Below are positions 16,890 through 25,479 of a DNA stretch of 64,000 nt, piece after piece (position 1 is the stretch's first letter; the number at the start of each line of letters is the position of its first letter). The translations under genes and the position numbers were made by a program. Under the pieces are notes generated by a model, which was not told where the DNA came from, did no database searches, and was given only the letters and a program-made list of their open reading frames with translations. The stretch lies in NCBI GenBank assembly GCA_964397655.1, contig CAYNKA010000017.1, forward strand, positions 9,119 to 73,118. The letters are read 5' to 3'. The stretch is from CAYNKA01 sp964397655. Its GTDB lineage: Bacteria > Spirochaetota > Spirochaetia > DTKZ01.

Positions 16890-17033
16890 TCACTTGTCGC
16901 CGCTTTTTTCGGCGCCGTTCTTGAAGAGTCTCTCGAAGACGACGATCATGACGAAGAATATCGCGAGGGTGATGAAAACCACCCCCATTCCGGCACCCAT
17001 GAGAACGAAACTCGCTTGAATGATATCGCTCAT
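16890..17033 (-). CDS. oadG: small OadG-like subunit of a sodium-pumping decarboxylase
   Basis: A 47-residue membrane protein, short enough to be missed by length filters. One membrane helix (MGVVFITLAIFFVMIVVFERLF) is followed by a short polar tail. The order GMGVVFITL then FxxxxVF is the pattern of oxaloacetate-decarboxylase gamma chains. GGAGGA at suitable spacing precedes the ATG, and it lies 25 bases downstream of oadB in the same direction. Gamma chains anchor the biotin/carboxyltransferase alpha subunit to the beta pump. The family's usual cytosolic C-terminal zinc-binding tail is missing or reduced to a few residues. Confidence 0.75.
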   Translation of the reverse strand: MSDIIQASFVLMGAGMGVVFITLAIFFVMIVVFERLFKNGAEKSGDK

Positions 17034-17058
17034 TGTCCTTCCTCCTATTGGCGGCGCG

Positions 17059-18243
17059 TCACAGGAACTTGGAGATCAGCACCGGAACCAGGGCCAGTAC
17101 GAGCCCCCCGGCCATGATCGAACCGAGCTGCCCCGACACGTTCGCGCTCACCGCCTGCATGAGGATGAAGGTCTGGTGATCCTCTGCCTGCGCCATGCGG
17201 TGGATGACCCGCGCCGACATCGGAAAGGCAGAGATGCCGGCCGCCCCTATCATCGGATTGATCTTGTTCTTCAGGAACAGGTTGATGAACTTGGCGAACA
17301 ATACTCCGCCCGCGGTGTCGAAGACGAAGGCCACGAGTCCCATGAGGAGGATGAGGAGGGTCGCCGGCGAGAGGAATTTCTCGGCGGTCATGGTGCCTCC
17401 GATGGTGATGCCGAGGAGCAACGTGACGAGATTCGCGAGTTCGCCCTGCGCCGCGTTCGAAAGCCGTTCGAGTACGCCGCATTCCCGGATCAGGTTGCCG
17501 AACATGAGCAGGCCGACGAGGGGCACGCTGATCGGCGCCACGATGCCAGCGATGATCGTGACCGTTATCGGGAAGAGGATCTTGATCGTCTTGGAGACGT
17601 CGGCCTCGTGGTAGGTCATCTTCATGGCCCGTTCCTTCTTCGTCGTGAGCAGCCTGATGACCGGAGGCTGGATGATGGGGACGAGGGACATGTAGGAATA
17701 GGCGGCCACGGAGATAGGCCCGAGGTAGTCCTTGGCGAATTTGGAAGCCACGAAGATCGACGTCGGTCCGTCGGCGGCCCCGATGATGCCGACCGAGGCG
17801 GCGAGCTTGAAGAGCTCTTTGGGATCCATCGCGGCCAGCTGCGGGACGAAGGGCGCAAGGAGGAGTACGCCCGTAACGGTGAAGAAGATGCCGAATTGGG
17901 CCGCCGCTCCGAAGAAGATCATGACCGGCATCTTAAAGAGCGGTGAAAAGTCTATCATGGCTCCGACCGCCACGAAGATGAGCACCGGAAAAAGTTCGGT
18001 CAGGATGCCCGCGTTGAAAAGTATGGCGAGCACGCCGTCGCTTCCCTCGAAGGTAAGAATAGTCTTGAGCGGGAGGTTGACCAGGATCGCCCCGAATCCT
18101 ATGGGAAGAAGCAGCATGGGCTCGTATTCCTTCTCGACGGCGAGATAGATGAGAATTCCGCCGATCGCGAACATGACGAAATGCTGCCACTGCAGAGCAT
18201 AGACGCCTTCAAGCATGGCATGAAGCACTTGTTCCACAAACAT
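17059..18243 (-). CDS. oadB: sodium ion-translocating decarboxylase beta subunit
   Basis: A 394-residue polytopic membrane protein of the OadB/GcdB/MmdB family. Diagnostic motifs are GAADGPTSIFVASKFAKDYLGPI and SYMSLVPIIQPPVIRLLTTKKER, which contain the sodium-site residues, and the C-terminal NPMIGAAGISAFPMSARV. The beta subunit decarboxylates carboxybiotin and exports Na+. The start ATG 18243 is preceded by GGAGGAGA; an upstream in-frame start at 18327 would run through the promoter. The alpha subunit (OadA/PycB carboxyltransferase and biotin carrier) is not in the window, so the decarboxylated acid (oxaloacetate, methylmalonyl-CoA or glutaconyl-CoA) is unknown. Confidence 0.9.
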   Translation of the reverse strand: MFVEQVLHAMLEGVYALQWQHFVMFAIGGILIYLAVEKEYEPMLLLPIGFGAILVNLPLKTILTFEGSDGVLAILFNAGILTELFPVLIFVAVGAMIDFSPLFKMPVMIFFGAAAQFGIFFTVTGVLLLAPFVPQLAAMDPKELFKLAASVGIIGAADGPTSIFVASKFAKDYLGPISVAAYSYMSLVPIIQPPVIRLLTTKKERAMKMTYHEADVSKTIKILFPITVTIIAGIVAPISVPLVGLLMFGNLIRECGVLERLSNAAQGELANLVTLLLGITIGGTMTAEKFLSPATLLILLMGLVAFVFDTAGGVLFAKFINLFLKNKINPMIGAAGISAFPMSARVIHRMAQAEDHQTFILMQAVSANVSGQLGSIMAGGLVLALVPVLISKFL

Positions 18244-18291
18244 TCTCCTCCGGAAGGATGATTTTTCGAATTTTAAAGGAACTGCCTTCCG

Positions 18292-18321
18292 GACATAGTT
18301 GTAATCCCCTTCAGCGGTCAA
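18292..18321 (-). promoter_or_regulatory. probable promoter for oadB-oadG
   Basis: On the minus strand TTGACC (18321-18316), 18 bases and TATGTC (18297-18292). A second TTGACT lies just upstream with TACAAC as its -10, so the exact pair is uncertain. Confidence 0.4.
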
Positions 18322-18366
18322 AGTCAATTCTTCGCGTCCGCCGTGCGGTGCGCGAAGGATGCGCCG

Positions 18367-19953
18367 TCAGGGATTCTCCGGCTTCACGAAAAGCTGCAGC
18401 AGTTGGACGAAGTAATAAACCTTCTTGTAGACGTTCACCATCTTCGATTTCACGCTGTTTTCCGAAGCGGTGTCGACTTCCTTCCAGTTTATCAGGATTT
18501 CCCAATGGGGGGCCTTGTCGTAATCGTCTATGAGGCTCTTCAGGTTCTTGCCGAAGGCGATGAGACTGTGAGCGGACTCGTTCACGATTCCCGAGGCTCT
18601 GTCGTTTATCTCCTTCACCGTATCCCGAAGCGCCTTCATCGCGGCCGGGTCGCGTTCGGTCCTGTTGATGACCTTGCGGATGCGGATGCCGTAGTCGCCT
18701 TCGTCGGCGCATGCGTCGTCGAAGGCGATGAGCTGGTCGGAGACGTCCATGATCGCATGAAAGGAATCCGACAGCTGTTGGGACAGGAGGTTCGTCGTCC
18801 ACTTTCCCCGGACGATGAGAAGATCCCTGAGCTCGCGCGCGTCTTTCTTGACGTAGTCGAGAAGAAACGCCTTCAGATAATTGGTCGCCTGAGTGTGCAT
18901 GTACCCGGACAGCATCTTCTTCGAAAAAGTCGCGTTCGCCCTGTCCGTATAGTTCTTCATCCTGGACACCGCGGAGGAACCGAAAACCATGGCTGCGAGT
19001 TTTTCGACCTTTTGGCCCTTTTTCTCCTGCAGGATCTTCTGGATGAGCATCTCCGTCTGGGTCTTGAGTTTGTTCAGATACGGTTCGACGATCTTCTCGT
19101 TCGGCAGAGCCATCGTCGGTTTGAAATACGGATCCTTGTCCACATGACGCACGATGAGTTCGAGCACCCCGCTCCTCTTGACCTCGTCCATCAGATTCAT
19201 GATCTTCTTCCAGGCAGGCCGCGACACGATGTCCACGTTCCGGTATTCCTTGAGTATGTCGAACAGAGTGTCCCACTCCGCGTCCTTTTCGAGGGGAAGG
19301 AAGACTTCGAGAAAATCCTTGAGATCGTCCCCTATGTACTCGCCGTTGATGGTATCGAATTTCGGGGTGTAATTGTAATCCCGTTCGGACAGGTTCGAGT
19401 CGAACTTCTTGAGGAGGAAATAGAAATCGTAGCACACGAAGGCGTGAAAAACCGCGAACAGGTTGTACGTCGAATTGATCCGCTTCATCAGATCGTTGTC
19501 GAAGTACGCGAAGAGGCCGATCATGGTGTCCTTGATCTCTTCGGCCAGCTGCTTCGTGTCCATGGTCTTGGCTTTTTCGCGGATCGTCTCCTCGGACAGG
19601 GAATCCTTCAGCGTCAGCTGCTCGTCCGTAAGATACATTTCGATGACGATGGATTTAAGGGCCGCGGAAGTCTCGGCGTTCTGGAGGAGGGTCTGAGCGG
19701 GTCCAACGACCTTGAAAATTTCGTAGAAGAAACGTGCCAGGCCCGGAAGCGCCTGCTCCCCTCTGGAGTTGTAGAATTTGTGGCGGGACTTCTTGAGTTC
19801 CTTGCCGATCAATTTGAGGAGCCGTTTCTTTTCCCTTTCCGGATCACCAGCTCCCATGAAGATCGCGAGGATCTTTCCGAGAAAACCCGATTCGTCGGAG
19901 CTTTTCGCCTTTTTCGCGGGATCGAGGTCCAGTTCCCGTTCATCCAAACCCAT
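18367..19953 (-). CDS. large helical protein, spirochaete-type (possibly DUF5312)
   Basis: A 528-residue soluble protein, strongly alpha-helical and charged, without membrane segments or a signal peptide. I believe it resembles a spirochaete-restricted family of unknown function (DUF5312), but I recognise it only by overall character: an early basic segment (EREKKRLLKLIGKELKKSRHKF), a mid-part rich in Tyr/Phe/Asp (ESNLSERDYNYTP-like) and a C-terminal helix (MVNVYKKVYYFVQLLQLF). The start ATG 19953 is chosen because a strong promoter ends eight bases upstream and its -35 box covers the alternative start at 19983. It is monocistronic and divergent from queG. No enzymatic motif is visible. Confidence 0.75.
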   Translation of the reverse strand: MGLDERELDLDPAKKAKSSDESGFLGKILAIFMGAGDPEREKKRLLKLIGKELKKSRHKFYNSRGEQALPGLARFFYEIFKVVGPAQTLLQNAETSAALKSIVIEMYLTDEQLTLKDSLSEETIREKAKTMDTKQLAEEIKDTMIGLFAYFDNDLMKRINSTYNLFAVFHAFVCYDFYFLLKKFDSNLSERDYNYTPKFDTINGEYIGDDLKDFLEVFLPLEKDAEWDTLFDILKEYRNVDIVSRPAWKKIMNLMDEVKRSGVLELIVRHVDKDPYFKPTMALPNEKIVEPYLNKLKTQTEMLIQKILQEKKGQKVEKLAAMVFGSSAVSRMKNYTDRANATFSKKMLSGYMHTQATNYLKAFLLDYVKKDARELRDLLIVRGKWTTNLLSQQLSDSFHAIMDVSDQLIAFDDACADEGDYGIRIRKVINRTERDPAAMKALRDTVKEINDRASGIVNESAHSLIAFGKNLKSLIDDYDKAPHWEILINWKEVDTASENSVKSKMVNVYKKVYYFVQLLQLFVKPENP

Positions 19954-19961
19954 GGTACTAT

Positions 19962-19990
19962 ATCGTAAGAGAAATACCGGCATCTGTCAA
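19962..19990 (-). promoter_or_regulatory. leaderless promoter for the 528-residue protein
   Basis: Minus strand TTGACA (19990-19985), 17-base spacer, TACGAT (19967-19962). The -10 ends eight bases before ATG 19953 and no Shine-Dalgarno is present. Confidence 0.65.
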
Positions 19991-20042
19991 CGGAGCAATC
20001 GGAGCCCGAGAGCCGGAAGGTGCGAGTTTTTTGTTATCTGAC

Positions 20043-20978
20043 ATGAATTTAATACCGTCCATCGGCCGGATCGGGCACGTCGGATCCGTATGGCCGCCCG
20101 GATACACGACCTATGAGGGGCACGCAGTCCTCGTTACCGCCCTGCCGTACGGAAGAGGCGAACCCTCGCATCCGTCGGCGGAACGCCCCGTTGCGGGCAT
20201 TGCTCCCTTCGCCCAGAAAAACTTCTACCGCGAGCTCGCGGAAAGGCTCAAGGACCTTCGCGGGCGGCTCGCGGCGGAATCCGGCCGGAAAGCCGAGGAA
20301 TTCCGCGTGTTCTGCAATTCGAGATTTCCGGAAAAGCGGCTGGCGGTCGAAGCGGGGCTCGGAGTTCGCGGCAGGAACGGACTCGTCATCATTCCGGGAG
20401 CGGGATCGCTCTTCGTCCTCGGAGGTCTGGTCTTCCCGGAAGGTATCTCCCCGGGCGGCGGGACGGGCCGCGAACCGATGGAGGACTTCTCGCTCTGCGG
20501 GGAATGCGACCTCTGCATGCGGGCCTGCCCCGTCTCGGCGATCGAGGCTCCCGGCTTCGTGAACCGGGACCGCTGCCTGCAGGCCTACGCCGCGGAGAAC
20601 CGGCCCCTCCCGAAGGACGTCCGTGACGCCTGGGGGACGATGCTCTACGGCTGCGGAATATGCCAGGATGCGTGTCCGCGGAACGAGAAGGCGCCGCCCG
20701 CCGCGGAATGCGATCGAGGAGCCATCGGCCCGGACGTACCCGTGGAAGCGGTGCTGTCGGCAGGGGACGAGGAACTCAGAAAGAGTCTTTTCCGCGGGAC
20801 GGCCTTGGACCGAGGCTGGATTTCCCCCATCGCCCTCAAACGGAACGCGATCGTCGCCGCGGCGCATCAGGGAGCCGTCGGAATCCTTCCCCTCGTCGAA
20901 CGGTATCGAACCCATCCGGAGCCCCTCCTCGCGGAAATCGCGGAATGGGCGGCGGGCCGCCTTCGCCGGGGATCATGA
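20043..20978 (+). CDS. queG: epoxyqueuosine reductase
   Basis: A 311-residue QueG homologue, which reduces epoxyqueuosine to queuosine in tRNA using cobalamin and two [4Fe-4S] clusters. The cluster motifs are CGECDLCMRACP and CGICQDACPRN, with the family stretch EKRLAVEAGLGVRGRNGLVIIPGAGSLF cut here to its core: AEAGLG, GRNGLVI and GSLFVLG. A C-terminal HEAT-like tail (IALKRNAIVAAAHQG) ends the protein. It is about 60-70 residues shorter than E. coli QueG (379), mainly at the N-terminus, and lacks the usual long first domain, so it belongs to a short-form group. The ATG is assigned without a strong ribosome site. Confidence 0.88.
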   Translation: MNLIPSIGRIGHVGSVWPPGYTTYEGHAVLVTALPYGRGEPSHPSAERPVAGIAPFAQKNFYRELAERLKDLRGRLAAESGRKAEEFRVFCNSRFPEKRLAVEAGLGVRGRNGLVIIPGAGSLFVLGGLVFPEGISPGGGTGREPMEDFSLCGECDLCMRACPVSAIEAPGFVNRDRCLQAYAAENRPLPKDVRDAWGTMLYGCGICQDACPRNEKAPPAAECDRGAIGPDVPVEAVLSAGDEELRKSLFRGTALDRGWISPIALKRNAIVAAAHQGAVGILPLVERYRTHPEPLLAEIAEWAAGRLRRGS

Positions 20979-20984
20979 AGACGG

Positions 20985-21019
20985 CGAAAGGCCGGGGAGC
21001 CGGGCTCCTCGGCCTTTCG
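20985..21019. terminator. hairpin between convergent queG and lipoprotein gene
   Basis: CGAAAGGCC (20985-20993) pairs with GGCCTTTCG (21011-21019), and the inner GGGGAGCC pairs with GGCTCCTC with one mismatch. It lies just after the queG stop and can serve both strands. There is no long U-run. Confidence 0.6.
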
Positions 21020-21047
21020 TTCCGATCGATCGTGCGTCCTTCTCGAA

Positions 21048-21854
21048 TCAGCGGAAACGGACCTGGATCTGTTCCTTGGTCTCCAGTTTGATGGCCGGGT
21101 ACTTCTTGGTGAACGCCTTCATGCCTTCGATCGAGTCGACCTGGCCCTTCATGAGGGTGTCAATGGCCCCCTTGTCCTTGAGCAGAGCGTTGAGATCCAG
21201 GTCCATGATCACGATCGTGGATCCCTTCCGGTGGTCGGCGTTCGTTTCGACGATGGTCCCGGCGACGTCCAGCGACATGGACAGTCTCATGTCGCGGTAG
21301 AACTGCTCGAGCATTGCGGGGTCCATGTCCGGTTTTTCGGGTTTTTCCCCCTCTTCCTGCTTCTGGGGCTTCGCGCCTTTCTCGCCTGCGTCCTTTCGGT
21401 TCAGTTTGATCGTGAGGTTCGCGGGATTGCCTTTCTTGAAGGTGAAGCTGACGATCTCCTCGTTCCCCTCGTTCTGTTGGCCGCTCATGCCGGCCTGAGG
21501 CAGGGCCTCGCCGGGAGACTGGCTGACGCTCACCTTGTTGATGTCGTCGAACGCATAGACGGCCTTGTAGCCTTCGCCCATGTCGTTCTTGATCGGCGTC
21601 ACGCTCACGAAGCGCACGCCCGCTCCCATCTTGCCCGCGGATTCCCTCAGTTTCTTCTCGTCGATGAGGCCCGCATCCTTTTTCGACGGATCCGCGGCCT
21701 GCATTCCTTTCATCATGGCGAGCATGTCCGCCCTCATTACGACGGTCTGCTCGATCGTGCCCGCCCCCTGCTTGTCGACCTTGACTTTCGTCTCCATCTG
21801 CAGGCATCCGGACAGGAGCAGTACGCAAAAGCCTGCCGCCATTACTTTCTTCAT
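21048..21854 (-). CDS. lipoprotein of unknown function
   Basis: A 268-residue lipoprotein with the type-II signal MKKVMAAGFCVLLLSGC (lipobox LSGC, acylated Cys17). The mature part begins with a beta-rich KVKVDKQGAGTIEQTVVM segment, typical of proteins that score an output against a second copy of themselves in beta sandwiches. It then has a low-complexity Lys/Glu/Pro stretch near residues 165-190 (KPQKQEEGEKPEKPD). AGGAGGAACC before the ATG is a strong ribosome site. Some LppM-like lipoproteins share the KVxxDGxGxxxxxV opening, but I cannot assign a family. It should sit in the outer or cytoplasmic membrane facing the periplasm. Confidence 0.8.
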   Translation of the reverse strand: MKKVMAAGFCVLLLSGCLQMETKVKVDKQGAGTIEQTVVMRADMLAMMKGMQAADPSKKDAGLIDEKKLRESAGKMGAGVRFVSVTPIKNDMGEGYKAVYAFDDINKVSVSQSPGEALPQAGMSGQQNEGNEEIVSFTFKKGNPANLTIKLNRKDAGEKGAKPQKQEEGEKPEKPDMDPAMLEQFYRDMRLSMSLDVAGTIVETNADHRKGSTIVIMDLDLNALLKDKGAIDTLMKGQVDSIEGMKAFTKKYPAIKLETKEQIQVRFR

Positions 21855-21871
21855 GGTTCCTCCTCCATTCG

Positions 21872-21901
21872 ATTATATCCTAATTGCGCGGAATTTGTTA
21901 T
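21872..21901 (-). promoter_or_regulatory. promoter for the lipoprotein gene
   Basis: Minus strand ATAACA (21901-21896), 18-base spacer and a consensus TATAAT (21877-21872), with a leader that carries a GGAGGAGG ribosome site. Confidence 0.55.
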
Positions 21902-21970
21902 GCTTGGCCGGCGCCGGGCCCGCAGCCTCGGGTTCCGACGATGCGCCGAAGACGGAGGGTATCGTTTCTT

Positions 21971-23113
21971 ATGGAAGGATTCAGGCTCCAAAAATACCTT
22001 TTCGGCGGGCTTTTCGCCCTGCTGTTCCTTCTGCTCGTCGTCATCTTTTCCCCGTTCTTCTATTCGATGCTCTGGTCGCTTCTCTTCTTCATCCTCGTCA
22101 ATCCCCTGTTCGTCCGGCTCCTTCGTCCGTACCCGGAACGGGCAAGAGGATTCTTGGTGTACAAAAACGTGCTCGCGGCCGTCATTTCCTTCCTAACCGT
22201 CTCCCTGATAGTCGTTCCCCTCTTTTTCATCGGCAAGGAGGCGGTGAGGCAATCGTTCCAGATCGTCAAGCTTTTCGAAGGCTTCGTCAGACAGTATCAC
22301 CATCTCATCGTGTTCAAACCGGACGATCACATCGTACTTCTCTTCAAGGACCTCAGTTCCAACGCCCTGGATCTCTCCACCGTCGACATCACGAAGCAGC
22401 TCCTCTCTCTCCTCAGCGAGAGCCTCGACACGATCGTGAGCGCCTCCACCTTCGTCATCAAGAACATCGCCAGTTTCGTCATCAACCTCTGCCTCATCGT
22501 GTTCACGCTCTTCTTTCTCCTGGTGGACGGCCACTATCTCATGGGGATCTTCGTGCGCGCGATTCCGATCAAAACGGGGCATCTGAAGGTCTTCATCCTG
22601 AAGTTCAAGGAAACCGTCAAGCACCTGGCGACGGGATACGTTCTCGTGGCCCTCTACCAGGCGACGGCGGCGTGCGTGATCTTCTTCGCCTTCGACGTGC
22701 CGGGATTCCTGCTCCTCTCCCTCATCCTGTTCTTCTTCGCCTTCATCCCGATGATCGGCGCCGCCGGCATCTGGATCCCCATCGTGCTGCTGAAATTCCT
22801 CTCGGGGGACATCGCCACCTCGCTCGTCATGACGGCGCTCTGCTGGTTCTTCGTTTCGACCGTTGACAACATACTCCGCCCCATGGTGCTCAAGGACCGG
22901 ATCCAGATACATCCGCTCCTCATCTTCTTCTCCATACTCGGGGCCGTGATCTTCTTCGGTTTCCACGGGATCGTGCTCGGCCCGCTCATCATCATCTTCT
23001 TCTTCGCCGCTCTGGAGATCTTCATCGACCTGTACGAGATAAGGTCCGACGAGGGAAAACACGGCGAGTCGGATGCCGGGCGCGACGAACCCGCCGGTCC
23101 CGGCGCGGCTTGA
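21971..23113 (+). CDS. AI-2E family (PerM-type) permease
   Basis: A 380-residue membrane protein with the PF01594 layout: two paired N-terminal helices, a central helical soluble loop (about 85-150), then a block of five helices. The family motif near the C-terminus reads STVDNILRPMVLKDRIQIHPLLIFFSIL, containing the DNxLRP and HPLL signatures, here shortened to DNILRP and IHPLLIFFSILG. FFGFHGIVLGPLI follows. Members export AI-2-like compounds or act as Na+/H+ antiporters, so the substrate is open. The C-terminal tail is short and charged. GGAGGG lies 12 bases before the ATG. It ends 10 bases from the convergent kdpE-like gene. Confidence 0.85.
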   Translation: MEGFRLQKYLFGGLFALLFLLLVVIFSPFFYSMLWSLLFFILVNPLFVRLLRPYPERARGFLVYKNVLAAVISFLTVSLIVVPLFFIGKEAVRQSFQIVKLFEGFVRQYHHLIVFKPDDHIVLLFKDLSSNALDLSTVDITKQLLSLLSESLDTIVSASTFVIKNIASFVINLCLIVFTLFFLLVDGHYLMGIFVRAIPIKTGHLKVFILKFKETVKHLATGYVLVALYQATAACVIFFAFDVPGFLLLSLILFFFAFIPMIGAAGIWIPIVLLKFLSGDIATSLVMTALCWFFVSTVDNILRPMVLKDRIQIHPLLIFFSILGAVIFFGFHGIVLGPLIIIFFFAALEIFIDLYEIRSDEGKHGESDAGRDEPAGPGAA

Positions 23114-23123
23114 GGCGTCGTCC

Positions 23124-23825
23124 TCACTCGTCGGCGAGACGGTAGCCGACGCCGACTTCGGTGAAGATGTAACGCGGCTTCGCGGGTTCCTTCTCGATTT
23201 TCCTCCGCAGCCCGGCCATGTAGATCCGGACGTAGTGGTTCTGATCTCCGCTTCCCGGCCCCCATACCTCGCGAAGGAGGAAGTTGTGCGTCAGGACCTT
23301 TCCCGAGTGTTTCGCCATGACCACGAGGAGCTTGTACTCTATGGGAGTCAGATGAATCTCCTCCTCCCCGAGAAAAACCCTCCGCGCCTCGAGGTCCACG
23401 CGAAGGTCCCCGACCTCGAAGACGTTCACCTCCTGCGCGGTCTTCGCGGGAATGGCTGCGCCGTGCCTCATGGCCACGCGGATGCGGGCCAGGAGCTCGC
23501 CGGTACCGAAGGGCTTGGTGAGGTAATCGTCGGCCCCCGCGTCGAGGGCCGCCACCTTGTCGCGCTCCTGCCCGCGGGCGGATATGACGATGATCGGGAT
23601 CGCCGACCACGAGCGGATTTCCTTTATCGCGATGAGCCCATCCATGTCCGGAAGGCCGAGGTCAAGAAGGATGAGGTCCGGGACGTGGGAGGCGGCCATG
23701 GCGACGCCTTCCCTGCCCGTCTCGACCTCAAGGAGCCGGTACCCCTGGGTGGACAGGGAGGCCTTCAGGAAGTTACGGATGGGTTTTTCGTCTTCGATGA
23801 GGAGGAGCAGCGGGCTGTTATCCAT
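23124..23825 (-). CDS. KdpE-like OmpR-family response regulator
   Basis: A 233-residue response regulator. The receiver has acidic residues in LLIEDEKPIRNFL, phosphoacceptor Asp in LILLDLGLPDMDG (about residue 53) and Lys in YLTKPFGTGELLARI. The winged helix has LTPIEYKLLVVMAKHSGKVLTHNFLLREVWG and HYVRIYMAGLRRKIE, which matches KdpE closely. KdpE activates kdpFABC for potassium scavenging under low K+. The gene overlaps its kinase gene by eight bases. No kdpFABC is nearby, so targets must lie elsewhere, possibly the Trk operon at 56.9-63.6 kb (inference). Confidence 0.85.
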   Translation of the reverse strand: MDNSPLLLLIEDEKPIRNFLKASLSTQGYRLLEVETGREGVAMAASHVPDLILLDLGLPDMDGLIAIKEIRSWSAIPIIVISARGQERDKVAALDAGADDYLTKPFGTGELLARIRVAMRHGAAIPAKTAQEVNVFEVGDLRVDLEARRVFLGEEEIHLTPIEYKLLVVMAKHSGKVLTHNFLLREVWGPGSGDQNHYVRIYMAGLRRKIEKEPAKPRYIFTEVGVGYRLADE

Positions 23826-25371
23826 TCGACGAGACCTCCAGAGGAAGCGTGAACCGGAAACGGCAGCCGCCCCCTTCCCTGGGAAGGACGCCGATCTTTC
23901 CGCCGTGAGCCTCTACGATCGCCCTGCAGATGGAGAGTCCGAGTCCAGTCCCGCGGACGCCGCGGGTGTGCGCGCCGTCCCCCCGGTAGAATTTTTCGAA
24001 AATCCTGCCGGCCTCTTCCGGCGGTATCCCCCGGCCTCGGTCCGCGACCTCGAAGACGACTTCCGATTCTCCTGCTTCAGCGGATACTTCGATCTTCGTT
24101 CCCTTCTCCGAGTATTTCACCGCGTTGTCGACGAGGTTGACGAGCACCTGTTCGATGAGAGGGCTCTCCATCGGAACGAGAAGCAGGGTTTCGGGGAGCC
24201 GGACCTCGACATCATGGTTCTGGAGCCGTTTAGCCAGGACGCGCAGGGCCGAGCTCACCACGTCCTCCACGGATTCGGACTCCTTGCGCAGGACGATCCG
24301 GTCGGACTCGAAACGCGTGAGGCTCAGGATGTTGTCGATCATCCGCGTGAGCCAGGATACTTCCTCCCCTATGTCGGCGAGGAGTTCCCTGTTCTCGCGG
24401 GTGTCGCCGTCCGAGAGTTTTTCCAGGAGGGCCTCCGCGGACCCTCCGATGCTCGTGAGCGGAGTCCTGAGATCGTGCGAAATCGACCTGAGGAGCGATG
24501 TCCTGAGCCTCTCGCCCTCCATCTGGAGGTTCGCCTGATGCCCGTTCTCCGAATGCTCCTCCCTCTCGAGGACCGCCGAGACGTGCGAGCCCACGGTTTC
24601 GAGGAGTTCCCTCCTCTCCCTGGAATAATAATCCCGCGGATCGCGGAATTGCACGGAGAGAACTCCGAACACGCGCTTTCCGTCGCCGAGAGGAAGGTAC
24701 AGAGCGTCGGCCCCGTTCATGGAATCGGTTCCCCTTCCGGCCGGTTCGTTGTTGCGGAACACCCAGTCCGGAAGGGTCCTGAAATGCTCGTCCACCGGCA
24801 CAAGGTCCCCGTCGTAGAGTCTCGACAGCTCCTTTCCGTCCGGGACGTAGAACTCGAACCGGTCCGGAAGCACCTGTCGCATGACCTCCCGCGAAACGGA
24901 GAGAATGCCGATCTTCCCGCTCGTCTGGGCGAGGCTGCTGTTGAGCCGGTAGAGGAGGTCGGCCCTCCTGGCCTTCTCTTGCGCCTTGATGACCTGGATT
25001 TTGGTCCGAGAGACGAGAAAGGCGATGCCGAAGGCCGCGGCGAAGAAGACTCTGAAAATCCAGCGATCGCCTTCCGCCTCCACGGAAAACCTGTGATAGG
25101 GCGCGAGGAAGAAGAACGGCATGGCGATGGAGAAGAAAACGGCCGCGAAGATGCCCTGCACGCCCTCGAAAACGGTGCCGACGAACACGATCGCTCCGAG
25201 GAACAAAGCGACCACGGTCGTCATGCTCATGCGCTCAGAGCCGAGCCCCAAAGCGACGAGCATGGTTGCGGTCGTCACCGCGAAGGAAGCGACGGTCGGC
25301 CGGAAAAGATGCCAGGCGTTCCTCCCGGTCGTCATCTTCGCCGTGCCCCCGGTAAGACTGTAGGTTGCCAT
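23818..25371 (-). CDS. KdpD-like sensor histidine kinase lacking the N-terminal KdpD domain
   Basis: A 517-residue kinase. Residues about 25-130 hold four short membrane helices of the DUF4118 type (FAVTTATMLVALGLG, VVALFLGAIVFVGTVF, GIFAAVFFSIAMPFFFLAPY, RVFFAAAFGIAFLVS). A GAF-like domain follows (150-270), then HisKA with the phospho-His in SISHDLRTPLTSIGG and HATPase with NLVDNAVKYSEKG, DRGRGIPPEE and GTGLGLSICRAIVEAHGG. Canonical KdpD is about 900 residues and carries an N-terminal KdpD/Usp part of about 380, absent here. ATG 25371 is preferred over GTG 25386 because GGGGGAGA precedes it at seven bases. Confidence 0.88.
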   Translation of the reverse strand: MATYSLTGGTAKMTTGRNAWHLFRPTVASFAVTTATMLVALGLGSERMSMTTVVALFLGAIVFVGTVFEGVQGIFAAVFFSIAMPFFFLAPYHRFSVEAEGDRWIFRVFFAAAFGIAFLVSRTKIQVIKAQEKARRADLLYRLNSSLAQTSGKIGILSVSREVMRQVLPDRFEFYVPDGKELSRLYDGDLVPVDEHFRTLPDWVFRNNEPAGRGTDSMNGADALYLPLGDGKRVFGVLSVQFRDPRDYYSRERRELLETVGSHVSAVLEREEHSENGHQANLQMEGERLRTSLLRSISHDLRTPLTSIGGSAEALLEKLSDGDTRENRELLADIGEEVSWLTRMIDNILSLTRFESDRIVLRKESESVEDVVSSALRVLAKRLQNHDVEVRLPETLLLVPMESPLIEQVLVNLVDNAVKYSEKGTKIEVSAEAGESEVVFEVADRGRGIPPEEAGRIFEKFYRGDGAHTRGVRGTGLGLSICRAIVEAHGGKIGVLPREGGGCRFRFTLPLEVSSNG

Positions 25372-25479
25372 ATGAGTCTCCCCCACCTATTCTAATCCAC
25401 AGGCGGGCGGGATGGAAATGCGGAAAGAGAAAATCGTGCGATCATCCGGGGATTCGTCCGACGGAAAGGAAGGCTCGCG

